A DNA stretch of 64,000 nucleotides from positions 310,001 to 374,000 of the forward strand of contig NZ_JACJOU010000013.1 in the NCBI RefSeq assembly GCF_014695725.1. Direction: 5' to 3'. This DNA comes from Microcoleus sp. FACHB-672. GTDB taxonomy: Bacteria; Cyanobacteriota; Cyanobacteriia; Cyanobacteriales; Oscillatoriaceae. Below, piece after piece: positions 26,838 through 36,781 of this stretch (position 1 is its first letter; each line of letters begins with the position of its first letter). The notes below the pieces were generated by a model. It did not search any database and was not told the DNA's origin. It was given only the letters and a program-made list of their open reading frames with translations. The position numbers and the translations under genes are program-made.

Positions 26838-28202
26838 GTGAATCAAACTTTAATGCAATCTTTTCAGAACCGGACTGTTCATCGCACTGTTCTCAACAAT
26901 GGGATGGTAGTGCTATTGGTAGAAAATCCCGCTGCCGATATTATTGCCTCTCGGATTTTTGTCCGCGCCGGCAGCCGGTGCGAACCCAGACATCAAGCGG
27001 GGCTAGCTCACCTACTCGCAGCAGTTCTGACAAAAGGAACTAGCCGGCTTTCTTCCCTAGAAATTGCTGAGCAGGTAGAGTCTGTTGGAGCGAGTCTGGG
27101 TGCAGATGCCACCCCAGATTATTTCTTGCTAAGTCTGAAAACCGTTTCCTCTGACTTTGCTCAGATGCTCGACTTGGCGGGGCAACTGCTGAGAGCGCCA
27201 ACTTTCCCAGAAGCAGAGGTGGAACTGGAACAATGCCTCACACTTCAAGGCATTCGCTCTCAGCAGGAACAGCCGTTTGCGATCGCATTCGAGCAGCTGC
27301 GGCAAGCCATGTACCCGGATCATCCCTATGCCTTCTCTAGCCTGGGAACCGAAGCCACGGTTTCTCAACTGACGTGCGACGATCTGCACCACTATCACCA
27401 AACGTATTTCCGCCCAGATAATGTAGTTATTAGTTTGGCCGGTCGGATTGCGCCAGAATACGCCCTGGAACTAATCAGTGAAGTGTTTGGAGATTGGCAA
27501 GCACCGGCAACGCCTCTGCCGGCTCTGGTGCTGCCGGTGCCGAACCCTAAACCTCAGCAAATTGTCACTCCCCTCCAGACGCAGCAATCGATTGTTATGC
27601 TGGGCTATCTCGCGCCTTCTGTACGGTGTGCAGAAACCACAGAAGCGCCCGAAAATTCAAGTGAACCTTTAAACTTCCCCACCACCAAAGCAGTCAGCGC
27701 CGATTATGCAGCGCTGAAGCTCCTGAATACTTACTTAGGAAATGGTCTCTCCAGCCGGCTGTTTGTGGAATTGCGAGAGAAGCGCGGCTTGGCTTACGAA
27801 GTTTCGGCACTGTATCCTACGCGTCTGGATACGTCCCAGTTTGCGGTTTACATGGGCACTGCACCCGACAACACTGCAACAGCGCTAGCCGGCTTGCGGA
27901 CAGAAGTAGAGCGCCTCTGCAACGTGGTACTCAGTGATGAAGAATTACAAGCAGCAAAGAATAAGTTGCTGGGGCAGTACGCTTTAGGTAAACAAACCAA
28001 CGCTCAACTCGCTCAGGTGTTTGGCTGGTACGAGACGTTAGGGCTGGGAATTGAATTCGATTCGAGTTTTACCGCAGCGATTAGTGCGGTGACGGCACCT
28101 GTGGCTCAGCAAGCGGCTTGCCGATATTTCAGTGAACCTTTTATCTCTTTGGTCGGGCCGGCTGCTGCGGTGACTCAAGTGCCGGTTGTGGCCCTTTCCT
28201 AG
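26838..28202 (+). CDS. M16-family peptidase paralogue, non-catalytic subunit
   Basis: A 454-aa M16 protein in which the zinc motif is lost (the HxxEH position reads HLLAAVL). The C-terminal domain keeps the substrate-binding Arg/Tyr pair in LSSRLFVELREKRGLAYEV. This is the usual split of an active and an inactive subunit. GTG start at 26838. A 30-residue insert (about 255-285: TTEAPENSSEPLN) is probably a loop. It is cotranscribed with the catalytic subunit. Confidence 0.92.
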   Translation: MNQTLMQSFQNRTVHRTVLNNGMVVLLVENPAADIIASRIFVRAGSRCEPRHQAGLAHLLAAVLTKGTSRLSSLEIAEQVESVGASLGADATPDYFLLSLKTVSSDFAQMLDLAGQLLRAPTFPEAEVELEQCLTLQGIRSQQEQPFAIAFEQLRQAMYPDHPYAFSSLGTEATVSQLTCDDLHHYHQTYFRPDNVVISLAGRIAPEYALELISEVFGDWQAPATPLPALVLPVPNPKPQQIVTPLQTQQSIVMLGYLAPSVRCAETTEAPENSSEPLNFPTTKAVSADYAALKLLNTYLGNGLSSRLFVELREKRGLAYEVSALYPTRLDTSQFAVYMGTAPDNTATALAGLRTEVERLCNVVLSDEELQAAKNKLLGQYALGKQTNAQLAQVFGWYETLGLGIEFDSSFTAAISAVTAPVAQQAACRYFSEPFISLVGPAAAVTQVPVVALS

Positions 28203-28699
28203 GGCAATCGAGCAAAATAACTGACCCACACTCGATTAAAATCCCTTTCCAATTTCCAGAAAAAGGGTTTTGCTGGGCTGAGGGTTGAACCTATCAATCA
28301 GCGTTAAAATCTGCGGCTTGCGGCGAGTGCTAGCGGGGGAATTCCCTAAGGAATGCTCAAGTCGGCTCAGCTGCAAGTTTGGTGTGGCAACTTGCAACGC
28401 GCTATAACTCTTTGCAAGTGTTATTTTTCGCTTGTCATAATAGATGAAATTATTTTTATTTGAAAGAAGTATTTCCGAGTTTCTATAGATACAGAAAAAC
28501 TCGTCTTCAGCATCAAGGTTTTTCCCTGCAATTACAAATTCTGGGTCAAACAACTCTATTTTTGTAAAGATTTAATTTGACCTTTAACAACTTTCTTACC
28601 ACAAGCCGGTGAAGTGCGATAATTGATGCCATCATCAGGAATTTGTCAAGGGTGTAGTTTAAAATTTGTTGGTAATAAAATTGACAAATCATTTTTTTT
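28203..28699. other. Intergenic region upstream of the exoprotein cluster
   Basis: About 500 bp, AT-rich towards 28560-28699, presumably carrying the promoter of the first TPS gene. A 105-codon minus-strand frame (28236-28553, TTG start) has no recognisable features and was not accepted. Confidence 0.5.
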
Positions 28700-31396
28700 A
28701 TGATGTCAAAAACCCCAGTTCGCGTGGCCTGGTTAATTGGCTGTGGGATCTGTTATAGCTTCAATTTCATCGGCATCGCCAACGCTCAAATTACCCCAGA
28801 TACAACTCTGCCGCGTAACACAACGGTTACCCCAGCCGGCAATGTCATCCAGATTGAAGGCGGAACCCAAGCCGGCAGCAGTTTATTCCACAGTTTCCGA
28901 GAATTTTCTGTTCCGACAAATACCGAAGCATTCTTTAACAATGCAGCCGATATTCAAAATATCTTCAGTCGCGTCACCGGCAGCACAATTTCCAACATTG
29001 ATGGTTTAATTCGCGCTAACGGGACAGCTAACCTGTTTCTGCTTAACCCAAATGGCATCCTGTTTGGCCCCAATGCCCGGTTAAACATCGGGGGTTCCTT
29101 TATGGGGACAACGGCAAACAGTATTCAATTTGCCGATGGCAGCGAATTCAGTGCGGTTAATCCCACTGCCCCACCGATATTGACCGTGAATGTCCCGATT
29201 GGCTTACAATTAGGGCCAAATCCAGGCGGAATTCAAGTCGAAGGGTTGGGGAATCAACTTGCATTTGATCCAGAAACTTTAGCAACCCTTCGAGAAGATA
29301 GACCGGCTGGACTTGAAGTGAATGCCGGCAATACCTTAACCCTGGTTGGCGGTAATATTACACTTGTTGGCGGCAATTTAACCGCAGAATCTGGGCGAAT
29401 TGAACTGGGAAGCGCTGCCGGTGGAACCGTCGCCCTCATACCCACGAATTCAGGCTGGACGCTTCAGTATCCAGATATTCAAAATTTTCAAGATATCCGT
29501 CTTTCTCAAGCGGCTTCCATTAGTAGCAGTGGCACCGGCGGCGGCGACGTTCACCTCATGGGCCGGCGCATTACGCTGAGTGAAGGTTCAGCCATTTTAG
29601 CCGATACCTTGGGCGACCAACCCGGAGGCAGCCTGATTGTTCGTGCCACCGAATCCGTTGAATTAACCAGTAGTCCCGGTGCATTTTCCAGCAGTCTCTT
29701 TGCCAGCGTTGACCCCGGCGCAACCGGCAATGGCGGCAAGTTGCTCATCGAAACCGATCACTTGAGTGTTGCAGATGGCGCGATTATTGGAGCAGATACC
29801 TTTGGATCTGGCAACGCCGGCAGTTTAACGATCCAAGCAAATTTAGTAGAATTCCTGGCCGGCAGCGTGGTAGAAACTTCTGTGTATACAGGAGCCACAG
29901 GTCAGGGCGGAAACTTAATTATTCAAGCGGAGCGCTTGTTAGTAACAGATGGGGCACAAGTTTTAACCTTTACCCTAGGTGGCGGTGATGCCGCCCAAAT
30001 GACGGTAAAAGCCAGAGAAGTTGAAGTCACTGGCACTTCAGAATCTGGAATATTTGCCAGCGTTTTAGCCGCCTCTGTCGAACCGGGGGCAACTGGCAAC
30101 GGCGGTAAACTCACCATCGAAGCCGAAAGCTTGCGAATCACCAATGGTGCGCGGGTGGGCGTTGAAAGCCTAAGTTTTGGTAATGCCGGGGAAGTCAGCG
30201 TGCGGGCAAATCTGGTTGAAGTTGCCGGTACTTCAGTCTTGGGAAGTCCGAGCACATTATCCGCTGACACCACAGATGCCGGTTTGGGAGGTGACTTAAC
30301 CCTGGAAACGGCAAGGCTGATCGTCCGGGATGGCGGACAGATCGCCACGGGCACCTTGGGCAGCCGTGCGGGGGGGAACCTGAATATTAAAGCCTCTGAG
30401 TCTGTTGAAGTGAGCGGGTCAGTGCCGGCAGTTCCTCCCATCAAGCGCGACTTTTTCCGCGATGAGTCAGGACAGCATTTTCCCAGCGGGTTATTTGCCA
30501 GTTCTCAGGGAACTGGAGATGCCGGCAACTTAATCCTTGAGACACAGCGGCTGATCGTTGGTGATGGGGCGCAAGTCTCCGTCAGTTCCAATCAAACGGG
30601 GGGTGCCGGCAACCTTAATCTGAATGCCGACCAGATCCGCCTTGATCGAGGAATACTCAGCGCCGCCGCCGCCCAAGGAAATCAAGGTAACATGACCCTC
30701 AACGCCTCTGATATTCAACTACAGCGCGGCAGCCAAATCACCACAAACGCCACCGGCACCGCCACCGGCGGCAATATTACCATCAATGCCGATACCTTAG
30801 CTGCCTTGGGAAATAGCGATATCACTGCCAATGCCACCGGCAGCTTTGGCGGTCAGGTTATTATCAATGCACAAGGCATTTTTGGCACAGAATTTCGGCC
30901 AACGCTGACGATCCAGAGTGATATTACTGCCACCTCCAGCCTCGGCGCACAGTTTAGCGGCACTGTACAACTGAATACCCCCGATGTCGATCCGGCTTCA
31001 GGTGTGGTTGAGTTAGCCCAAAAGCCGGTTGATCCGAGCACTCAAATTGCTGCCGGTTGCACAGCAGCTAGAGGCAGTAGCTTCACCGATACCGGACACG
31101 GCGGTTTGCCGGCTGATCCCACTCAAACCCTCAGAGGAACAGCACGTTGGCAGGATCTGCGTCCCCTAGAAGCTGTTGGGCAGATTGTAGGGGAGAGCGA
31201 AAGAGGGGGAGAAAGGGAGACGGGGATTTCCCAATTTTCAGTTGCCAACCCCCAGCCCCCAATTATTGAAGCAACTGGATGGATTATCAATAACAAAGGT
31301 CAGATGGAGCTGGTAGCAAAGGCTCCCAATCTCACTTTTTCTAGTTCTTGGAATCAGTCGGCTGGTTGTGACAATTCAGCAACTCCTCTGAATTAG
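28700..31396 (+). CDS. Two-partner-secretion exoprotein (filamentous haemagglutinin N-domain), paralogue 1
   Basis: An 898-aa exported adhesin-like protein. A signal peptide ends at IANA|Q (about residue 29). The TPS domain (about 30-180) has the LFLLNPNGI motif (NPNG 116-119) that guides secretion through a TpsB porin. A long beta-helix of Gly/Asn-rich repeats (GGNLTVE, GDAGNL-type rungs) follows. The C-terminal cap (787-890) is shared with the two downstream paralogues: DTGHGGLPADPTQTL, IIEATGW and LVAKAPN. The mature protein has only two Cys, C787 and C890. It is 50 bp upstream of paralogue 2. Confidence 0.92.
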   Translation: MMSKTPVRVAWLIGCGICYSFNFIGIANAQITPDTTLPRNTTVTPAGNVIQIEGGTQAGSSLFHSFREFSVPTNTEAFFNNAADIQNIFSRVTGSTISNIDGLIRANGTANLFLLNPNGILFGPNARLNIGGSFMGTTANSIQFADGSEFSAVNPTAPPILTVNVPIGLQLGPNPGGIQVEGLGNQLAFDPETLATLREDRPAGLEVNAGNTLTLVGGNITLVGGNLTAESGRIELGSAAGGTVALIPTNSGWTLQYPDIQNFQDIRLSQAASISSSGTGGGDVHLMGRRITLSEGSAILADTLGDQPGGSLIVRATESVELTSSPGAFSSSLFASVDPGATGNGGKLLIETDHLSVADGAIIGADTFGSGNAGSLTIQANLVEFLAGSVVETSVYTGATGQGGNLIIQAERLLVTDGAQVLTFTLGGGDAAQMTVKAREVEVTGTSESGIFASVLAASVEPGATGNGGKLTIEAESLRITNGARVGVESLSFGNAGEVSVRANLVEVAGTSVLGSPSTLSADTTDAGLGGDLTLETARLIVRDGGQIATGTLGSRAGGNLNIKASESVEVSGSVPAVPPIKRDFFRDESGQHFPSGLFASSQGTGDAGNLILETQRLIVGDGAQVSVSSNQTGGAGNLNLNADQIRLDRGILSAAAAQGNQGNMTLNASDIQLQRGSQITTNATGTATGGNITINADTLAALGNSDITANATGSFGGQVIINAQGIFGTEFRPTLTIQSDITATSSLGAQFSGTVQLNTPDVDPASGVVELAQKPVDPSTQIAAGCTAARGSSFTDTGHGGLPADPTQTLRGTARWQDLRPLEAVGQIVGESERGGERETGISQFSVANPQPPIIEATGWIINNKGQMELVAKAPNLTFSSSWNQSAGCDNSATPLN

Positions 31397-31446
31397 GGTT
31401 TCAAGTAAACTAATTTTTTTAATTCTATTAATAAGGCAAGATTTCT

Positions 31447-33765
31447 ATGTGCAAATACCCGAGTTTTCTAGCCTCGATAATGAACAGTGCTGTCTGTTTG
31501 AGCTTGATAGCAGCCGGCACTGTTAACGCTCAAATTATCCCAGATACAACACTGCCAAATAACAGCAACGTCAACGCTGCCGGCAACACAATTCAAATTG
31601 AAGGCGGAACCCAAGTCGGCAACAATTTATTTCACAGCTTCCGGGAATTTTCTGTTCCGACAAATCGCGAAGCTGTTTTTAACAACTCCTCTACAATTAA
31701 AAATATTTTCAGCCGCGTCACCGGCAGCACAATCTCTAATATTGACGGATTAATTCGCGCCAACGGAACGGCTAATTTATTTCTGCTCAATCCCAATGGC
31801 ATGATTTTTGGCCCGAATGCCAAGCTTGATATTGGGGGATCTTTTATTGGAACAACGGCGAACAGTCTTCTATTTGCCGGCGGTACTTCCTTCAGCGCGA
31901 TCAATCCCCAAGCGCCTCCTTTATTAACTGTTAATGTACCCATTGGGTTGCAAGTGGGTGAAAATTCAGGAGATATTGTTGTTCTAGGTGCCGGTCGCTC
32001 TTTAAGTTTTAGTTTAGAAACTGGATTAGAACGAGAAGCCCCAATGACCTCTTTAAGTGTCAAAGCCGGTCAAACCTTAGCCTTAGTTGGGGGAAATATT
32101 CATCTAGAAGGTGGAAATTTAATCGCCCCCGCCGGCACGATTAATTTACTCGCTTTATCGAATGGCGAAATTGCCATTAATTCTAATGCTTCTCAAATTA
32201 CCTTAACGCCTGAAACATCTGCCCAATTTAAGGATATCCGCCTAACTCAATCGGCTTCAGTTGATACCAGTGGCGATCCAGCCGGCTTGCTTCAATTTCA
32301 GGCGCGACGACTCACACTTGAAAACGGTTCAGTCATCTTTTCCATTAACGAAGGATCAGAATTAGCTAAAAGTTTAACCTTTAATATTTCCGAGTCAGTT
32401 GAATTAATTGGCAGAACTCCGGATGGAAAGTTTCCCAGCAGCATTATTTCTTGGACAAAAGCAAGCGGCGGCGGGGGCGAATTAAGCATTAACACCAATC
32501 AATTGATGCTCAGAGATAGTAGCGGGATACTTTCTGCCACAGACGCCACCGGCAATGCGGGTAATATTAATCTTCAAGCAAAGCAAGTTAGCTTAGGCGG
32601 ACTGTCAACGAATGGGGGAAGTTTAACCGCTATTCAGTCGAATCCGTGGCCAACTTCAACAGGAAATGGAGCGAATGTCACAATAGCTGCTGAACAACTA
32701 ACCGTGGAAAATGGAGCAGTGATTTCCGTATCAACTTTTGGTGCCGGCCAAGGTGGCAATATTAATATTCAAGCAGAACAGGTAAAGATTCGAGGTCGCT
32801 CTATAAACGGTCAAATTCGCAGTGGATTGTATGCGCGGACAACTCTGAATAATGCGACAGCATTAACAGGAGATGCCGGCACCGTTTCCGTAGCAGCCGA
32901 TAGCTTAAGTCTTAGTGATGGGGCAGCAATTAATGTAGCAAGTTTAGGAACCGGAGAAGCCGGCAATATTGAACTCAATGCTAATACCGTAGAACTCAAT
33001 AACGACGCTCTGATTACAGCCACCCGACGAGCCGGCCAGCAAGGTAATATTAGAATTCGCGCTCAAAATTTAAAATTACGTCAAGAAAGCCTAATTACAA
33101 CCAATGCTAGCAGTACAATTGTTACCGATTCTGGGCAAGAAATTCCCACCAATGCGGAAGAGGTAAATGGCGGTAATATTGCCATCAAAACAGATAACTT
33201 AGTTGCCCTAGAAAATAGTGACATTAGTGCCAATGCAGAAACAAGTTTTGGTGGAGGAGTTACTATCAATGCTAGCGGCATTTTTGGCACAGAGTTTCGA
33301 CCAACGCAAACCCCCAACAGCGATATCACTGCCACTTCCCAACTCGGCGCACAATTTACCGGCATTGTACAAATCAATACCCCCGATGTCGATCCGGCTT
33401 CAGGTGTGGTTGAGTTGCAAGAAAGTCTCGCTGATCCCAGCACTCAAATTGCCACCGGCTGTGTCACCTCCAACAGTGAATTTACCCTCACAGGACGCGG
33501 CGGCTTACCTTCTGATCCGACTCAAACACTGGCAGGCATGGCAATCTGGCGAGATTTACGCCCGGTTGGGATTGAGGGCAGCAATACAGCAGCAGCCAGG
33601 GCGCAAGCCGGTTCAATAGATGTCCTAGTCCCTAAGCCCCATCTCCCAATCATCGAAGCCACGGGATGGGTTAGAAATCATCAAGGACAGGTTGAATTAG
33701 TGGCAAAAGCTCCCAATGTTAGTTTTTCGAGTCCTTGGAATCCGTTGGCTCAGTGCCATAATTAA
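31447..33765 (+). CDS. Two-partner-secretion exoprotein, paralogue 2
   Basis: A 772-aa protein. Signal peptide to VNA|Q (28). TPS domain with FLLNPNGMIFG and the same QIIPDTTLP mature start. The beta-helix is shorter than in its neighbours. The C-terminal cap is conserved (LTGRGGLPSDPTQTLAG, IIEATGW, VELVAKAPN). C672 and C770 are the only Cys of the mature chain. Close DNA similarity to paralogues 1 and 3 in the TPS and cap regions points to tandem duplication. It lies in the same transcription unit. Confidence 0.92.
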   Translation: MCKYPSFLASIMNSAVCLSLIAAGTVNAQIIPDTTLPNNSNVNAAGNTIQIEGGTQVGNNLFHSFREFSVPTNREAVFNNSSTIKNIFSRVTGSTISNIDGLIRANGTANLFLLNPNGMIFGPNAKLDIGGSFIGTTANSLLFAGGTSFSAINPQAPPLLTVNVPIGLQVGENSGDIVVLGAGRSLSFSLETGLEREAPMTSLSVKAGQTLALVGGNIHLEGGNLIAPAGTINLLALSNGEIAINSNASQITLTPETSAQFKDIRLTQSASVDTSGDPAGLLQFQARRLTLENGSVIFSINEGSELAKSLTFNISESVELIGRTPDGKFPSSIISWTKASGGGGELSINTNQLMLRDSSGILSATDATGNAGNINLQAKQVSLGGLSTNGGSLTAIQSNPWPTSTGNGANVTIAAEQLTVENGAVISVSTFGAGQGGNINIQAEQVKIRGRSINGQIRSGLYARTTLNNATALTGDAGTVSVAADSLSLSDGAAINVASLGTGEAGNIELNANTVELNNDALITATRRAGQQGNIRIRAQNLKLRQESLITTNASSTIVTDSGQEIPTNAEEVNGGNIAIKTDNLVALENSDISANAETSFGGGVTINASGIFGTEFRPTQTPNSDITATSQLGAQFTGIVQINTPDVDPASGVVELQESLADPSTQIATGCVTSNSEFTLTGRGGLPSDPTQTLAGMAIWRDLRPVGIEGSNTAAARAQAGSIDVLVPKPHLPIIEATGWVRNHQGQVELVAKAPNVSFSSPWNPLAQCHN

Positions 33766-33826
33766 TTTAGAAGGTCAGGTAATCAGGTGCACAACAGGAG
33801 GTTGCTTAACTTATCTTGAAAAATTT

Positions 33827-36781
33827 ATGTATCGTCTTTTCCAATATCACCCAGCCTGGATCATTGGTTTTGCACTTGGCTATTGTGCAATTTCCCCTAT
33901 CGCTCACGCGCAAGTTATACCAGATACAACGCTGCCGAACAATACAGAAGTAACCCCAACCGACAATATAATTCAAATTGACGAAGGAACCCAAGCCGGC
34001 AGCAATCTTTTTCACAGTTTTAAAGAATTTTCTGTGCCGGCACATATCGAAGCATTTTTTAACAATTCCGCCGACATTCAAAACATTTTCACTCGCGTAA
34101 CCGGCAGCAACATTTCCAATATTGAGGGATTAATTCGAGCCAACGGAACTGCCAATTTATTTTTGCTCAATCCGAATGGCATTATTTTTGGGCAAAATGC
34201 GCGGTTAAATATTGGGGGTTCTTTCACCGGCACCACAGCCGACAGCATCCAATTTGCAGACGGGAATGTTTTTTCCGCGAAAAATCTGCAATCATCACCA
34301 CTTTTAACAGTTAACGTACCGATTGGTTTGCAATTTGGCATCAATCCGGGCACAATTGTCAATCAATCTCGCCCGGACAGCTCAACGGCACCTTTAACAG
34401 AAGGGTTGCAAGTCAAAGCCGGCCAAACCTTAGCCCTTGTTGGCGGTGATGTAATCTTCTCTGGCGGCAGTGCAACCGCAAGCGGGGGCGAAGTGCATTT
34501 GGGTGCGGTAAAAAGTTCGGGAACCGTTAGCCTCACTCCAACTGCTACCGGCGGCAACTTTGGATACACCGGCATTACCCAGTTCGGTACAATCGATCTC
34601 GCTGGTGCGACGGTAAACACCACCGGCATAGGCGGCGGCGCGATCAAGATGCGGGGCGAAACCGTCAATATTCGAGAGGGATCGAGCGTAATTTCCGATA
34701 CCCTGGGCGATCAAAATGGCAGAGGCATCGAGATTCAAGCAGCGCAATTTAACTTACTCAATTCCTCGATATCTACAACAACATTGGGTGCCGGCAAAGG
34801 GGGAGATTTAACCGTTCGCGCCAGCCAAACCGTGCAAATGGCCGGCAGCAACCCGCTAGCATTTACCAGCTTATCAAGTGATACCGCTGGTGCCGGTGCC
34901 GGCGGCAATCTTACGGTTGAAACCGACAATTTCCAACTTCAAGGGGCAGCCTTCTTATCAGCTAGCACCTATGATGCCGGCACCGGGGGGAATTTAACTG
35001 TGCGGGCTACAGATTCAGCCGTGTTTGTAGGTACAGGATTTGACACGATGGAACTGCTCATCGGTGCCGCTATATTGGGGCAGTTTCGCCCAACGGAGGA
35101 TCGGATTGGCGGTATGTTTTCGATAGCCAGTGGCACCGGCACCGGCGGGAATATGGCGATTGAGACGAACTCGCTGATTATGCAAAATGGTGCGCTGATG
35201 TTCAGTCCGGCAAAAGCACAAGGTGATAGCGGAAAAATTGACATTCAGGCTGTCAGTTCCGTTAATCTCGTTGCCTCTGGCATTCTCACAGCACCCGGTC
35301 CGGGAAGTAGCGGTTCCACCGGCAACGTCACGGTCAACACCGGCACCCTAACAATCCGGGACGGGGCGATACTTTCTAGCGCCACCATCGGCAGTGGATC
35401 GGCTGGAGATGTGATTGTCAAAGCTTCTGAGTCGGTGGAGGTTTCAACAACGATACCGGGTGCCCTGCTATCCACAGGGATTACAAATACTAGCTTTTTC
35501 GGCACTGGCGCAGGCGGCGACATTGAGATCGACACAAAAAGGGTCGTCAATCAAGCCGGTGGGCTAATTGTGGCAAATAGCGGCGGGGTGTTCGGCACCG
35601 GCATCGTGACCACTGGCGGGCCGGGGGGTAATGTTGTGATTAATGCCAGCGAATCTATCGAAATTAACGGCGTTTCTGCGGATGGGAGCATCACCAGCGG
35701 CCCTGGCACCACCACGTTCACTGGTTCGCCCGCCGGCAATCTTACCATCAGCAGCCCGAATATAAAAATCTCCGACGGAGCGATCGTCTCAAGCGCAACG
35801 CTGGGTTCTGGATCTGGGGGAACGATTCGCGTGAATGCGTCCGAGTTGCTAGAGTTGGTCGGCATATCCCCAATAACCGGCCTTCCCGCTACTTTAGTCA
35901 CCTCATCAGGACGGGCAGACTTAGCGCAGCTTGTCGCAAGCGGGGCGGGCGGAGATTTGCAAATTAATGCAGGTTCAGTCATCGTCCGTGATGGGGCGGC
36001 GCTGGATGTGCGGAGTTTTGGTACTGGCGACGCCGGAACGCTTGATATTAACGCCCAGTCGGTTCGCCTAGAGAGGCAAGGCACACTCAACGCCGCCACA
36101 ACAACGGGTGCCGGTGGTGACATTCAAATTCGCACCCAAGACTTACAATTGCGCCAGGGCAGCCGAATTACAACCGATGCCGGCAATACGGATGGCGGTA
36201 ACATCACTCTTGGTACAGAAACCTTGGTCGCGTTAGAAAATAGTGATATTACCGCTAACGCCCAAGAAGGATTTGGTGGCAGAGTCAGTATTACCTCCCA
36301 AGGCATTTTTGGCATTCAGTTTCGCGATGTCCTCACGCCGCAAAGTGATATCGCCGCCACCTCTAATCTTGGCCCTCAGTTCACCGGCACCGTGGAAATT
36401 AATACCCCCAATGTTGACCCCGCTTCTGGGTTAATCGAGCTGCCGGCACGCCCAACCGATCCGGCTCAAATATCTGCCGGTTGCGCCAAACAAGGTAACA
36501 GTTTCACGATTACCGGACGCGGTGGTTTACCTTCCGAGCCAACTCAAACCCTTGCCGGCACAGCAGTCTGGCGAGATCTGCGCCCGGTGGGAGAGTTCGC
36601 AAGAGGTGAAACGCGGGAGCAAGCCAGCATCACAAATGCCCCAGTCTCCAACCCCCCATCCCCACTGGTTGAAGCGACTGGATGGACAGTCAATGCCAAA
36701 GGACACGTTGAACTGGTGGCAAAAGCTCCGAATGTGACTCTTTCAAGTTCTTGGAATCAGGCGGCTAACTGCAATGATTAA
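33827..36781 (+). CDS. Two-partner-secretion exoprotein, paralogue 3
   Basis: A 984-aa protein from the ATG at 33827, chosen because a signal peptide (MYRLFQYHPAWIIG ... AHA|Q) begins exactly there. Upstream in-frame codons to 33716 overlap paralogue 2 and look non-coding. TPS domain with FLLNPNGIIFG. It has the longest beta-helix of the three. The cap has C886 and C982, the only mature Cys. Its stop overlaps the start of the CHAT gene by 8 nt, so the two are translationally coupled. Confidence 0.92.
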   Translation: MYRLFQYHPAWIIGFALGYCAISPIAHAQVIPDTTLPNNTEVTPTDNIIQIDEGTQAGSNLFHSFKEFSVPAHIEAFFNNSADIQNIFTRVTGSNISNIEGLIRANGTANLFLLNPNGIIFGQNARLNIGGSFTGTTADSIQFADGNVFSAKNLQSSPLLTVNVPIGLQFGINPGTIVNQSRPDSSTAPLTEGLQVKAGQTLALVGGDVIFSGGSATASGGEVHLGAVKSSGTVSLTPTATGGNFGYTGITQFGTIDLAGATVNTTGIGGGAIKMRGETVNIREGSSVISDTLGDQNGRGIEIQAAQFNLLNSSISTTTLGAGKGGDLTVRASQTVQMAGSNPLAFTSLSSDTAGAGAGGNLTVETDNFQLQGAAFLSASTYDAGTGGNLTVRATDSAVFVGTGFDTMELLIGAAILGQFRPTEDRIGGMFSIASGTGTGGNMAIETNSLIMQNGALMFSPAKAQGDSGKIDIQAVSSVNLVASGILTAPGPGSSGSTGNVTVNTGTLTIRDGAILSSATIGSGSAGDVIVKASESVEVSTTIPGALLSTGITNTSFFGTGAGGDIEIDTKRVVNQAGGLIVANSGGVFGTGIVTTGGPGGNVVINASESIEINGVSADGSITSGPGTTTFTGSPAGNLTISSPNIKISDGAIVSSATLGSGSGGTIRVNASELLELVGISPITGLPATLVTSSGRADLAQLVASGAGGDLQINAGSVIVRDGAALDVRSFGTGDAGTLDINAQSVRLERQGTLNAATTTGAGGDIQIRTQDLQLRQGSRITTDAGNTDGGNITLGTETLVALENSDITANAQEGFGGRVSITSQGIFGIQFRDVLTPQSDIAATSNLGPQFTGTVEINTPNVDPASGLIELPARPTDPAQISAGCAKQGNSFTITGRGGLPSEPTQTLAGTAVWRDLRPVGEFARGETREQASITNAPVSNPPSPLVEATGWTVNAKGHVELVAKAPNVTLSSSWNQAANCND

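Noticed and set aside
28236-28553. 105-codon minus-strand frame before the first TPS gene
   Set aside because: TTG start with no ribosome site and no recognisable motif. It may be chance.
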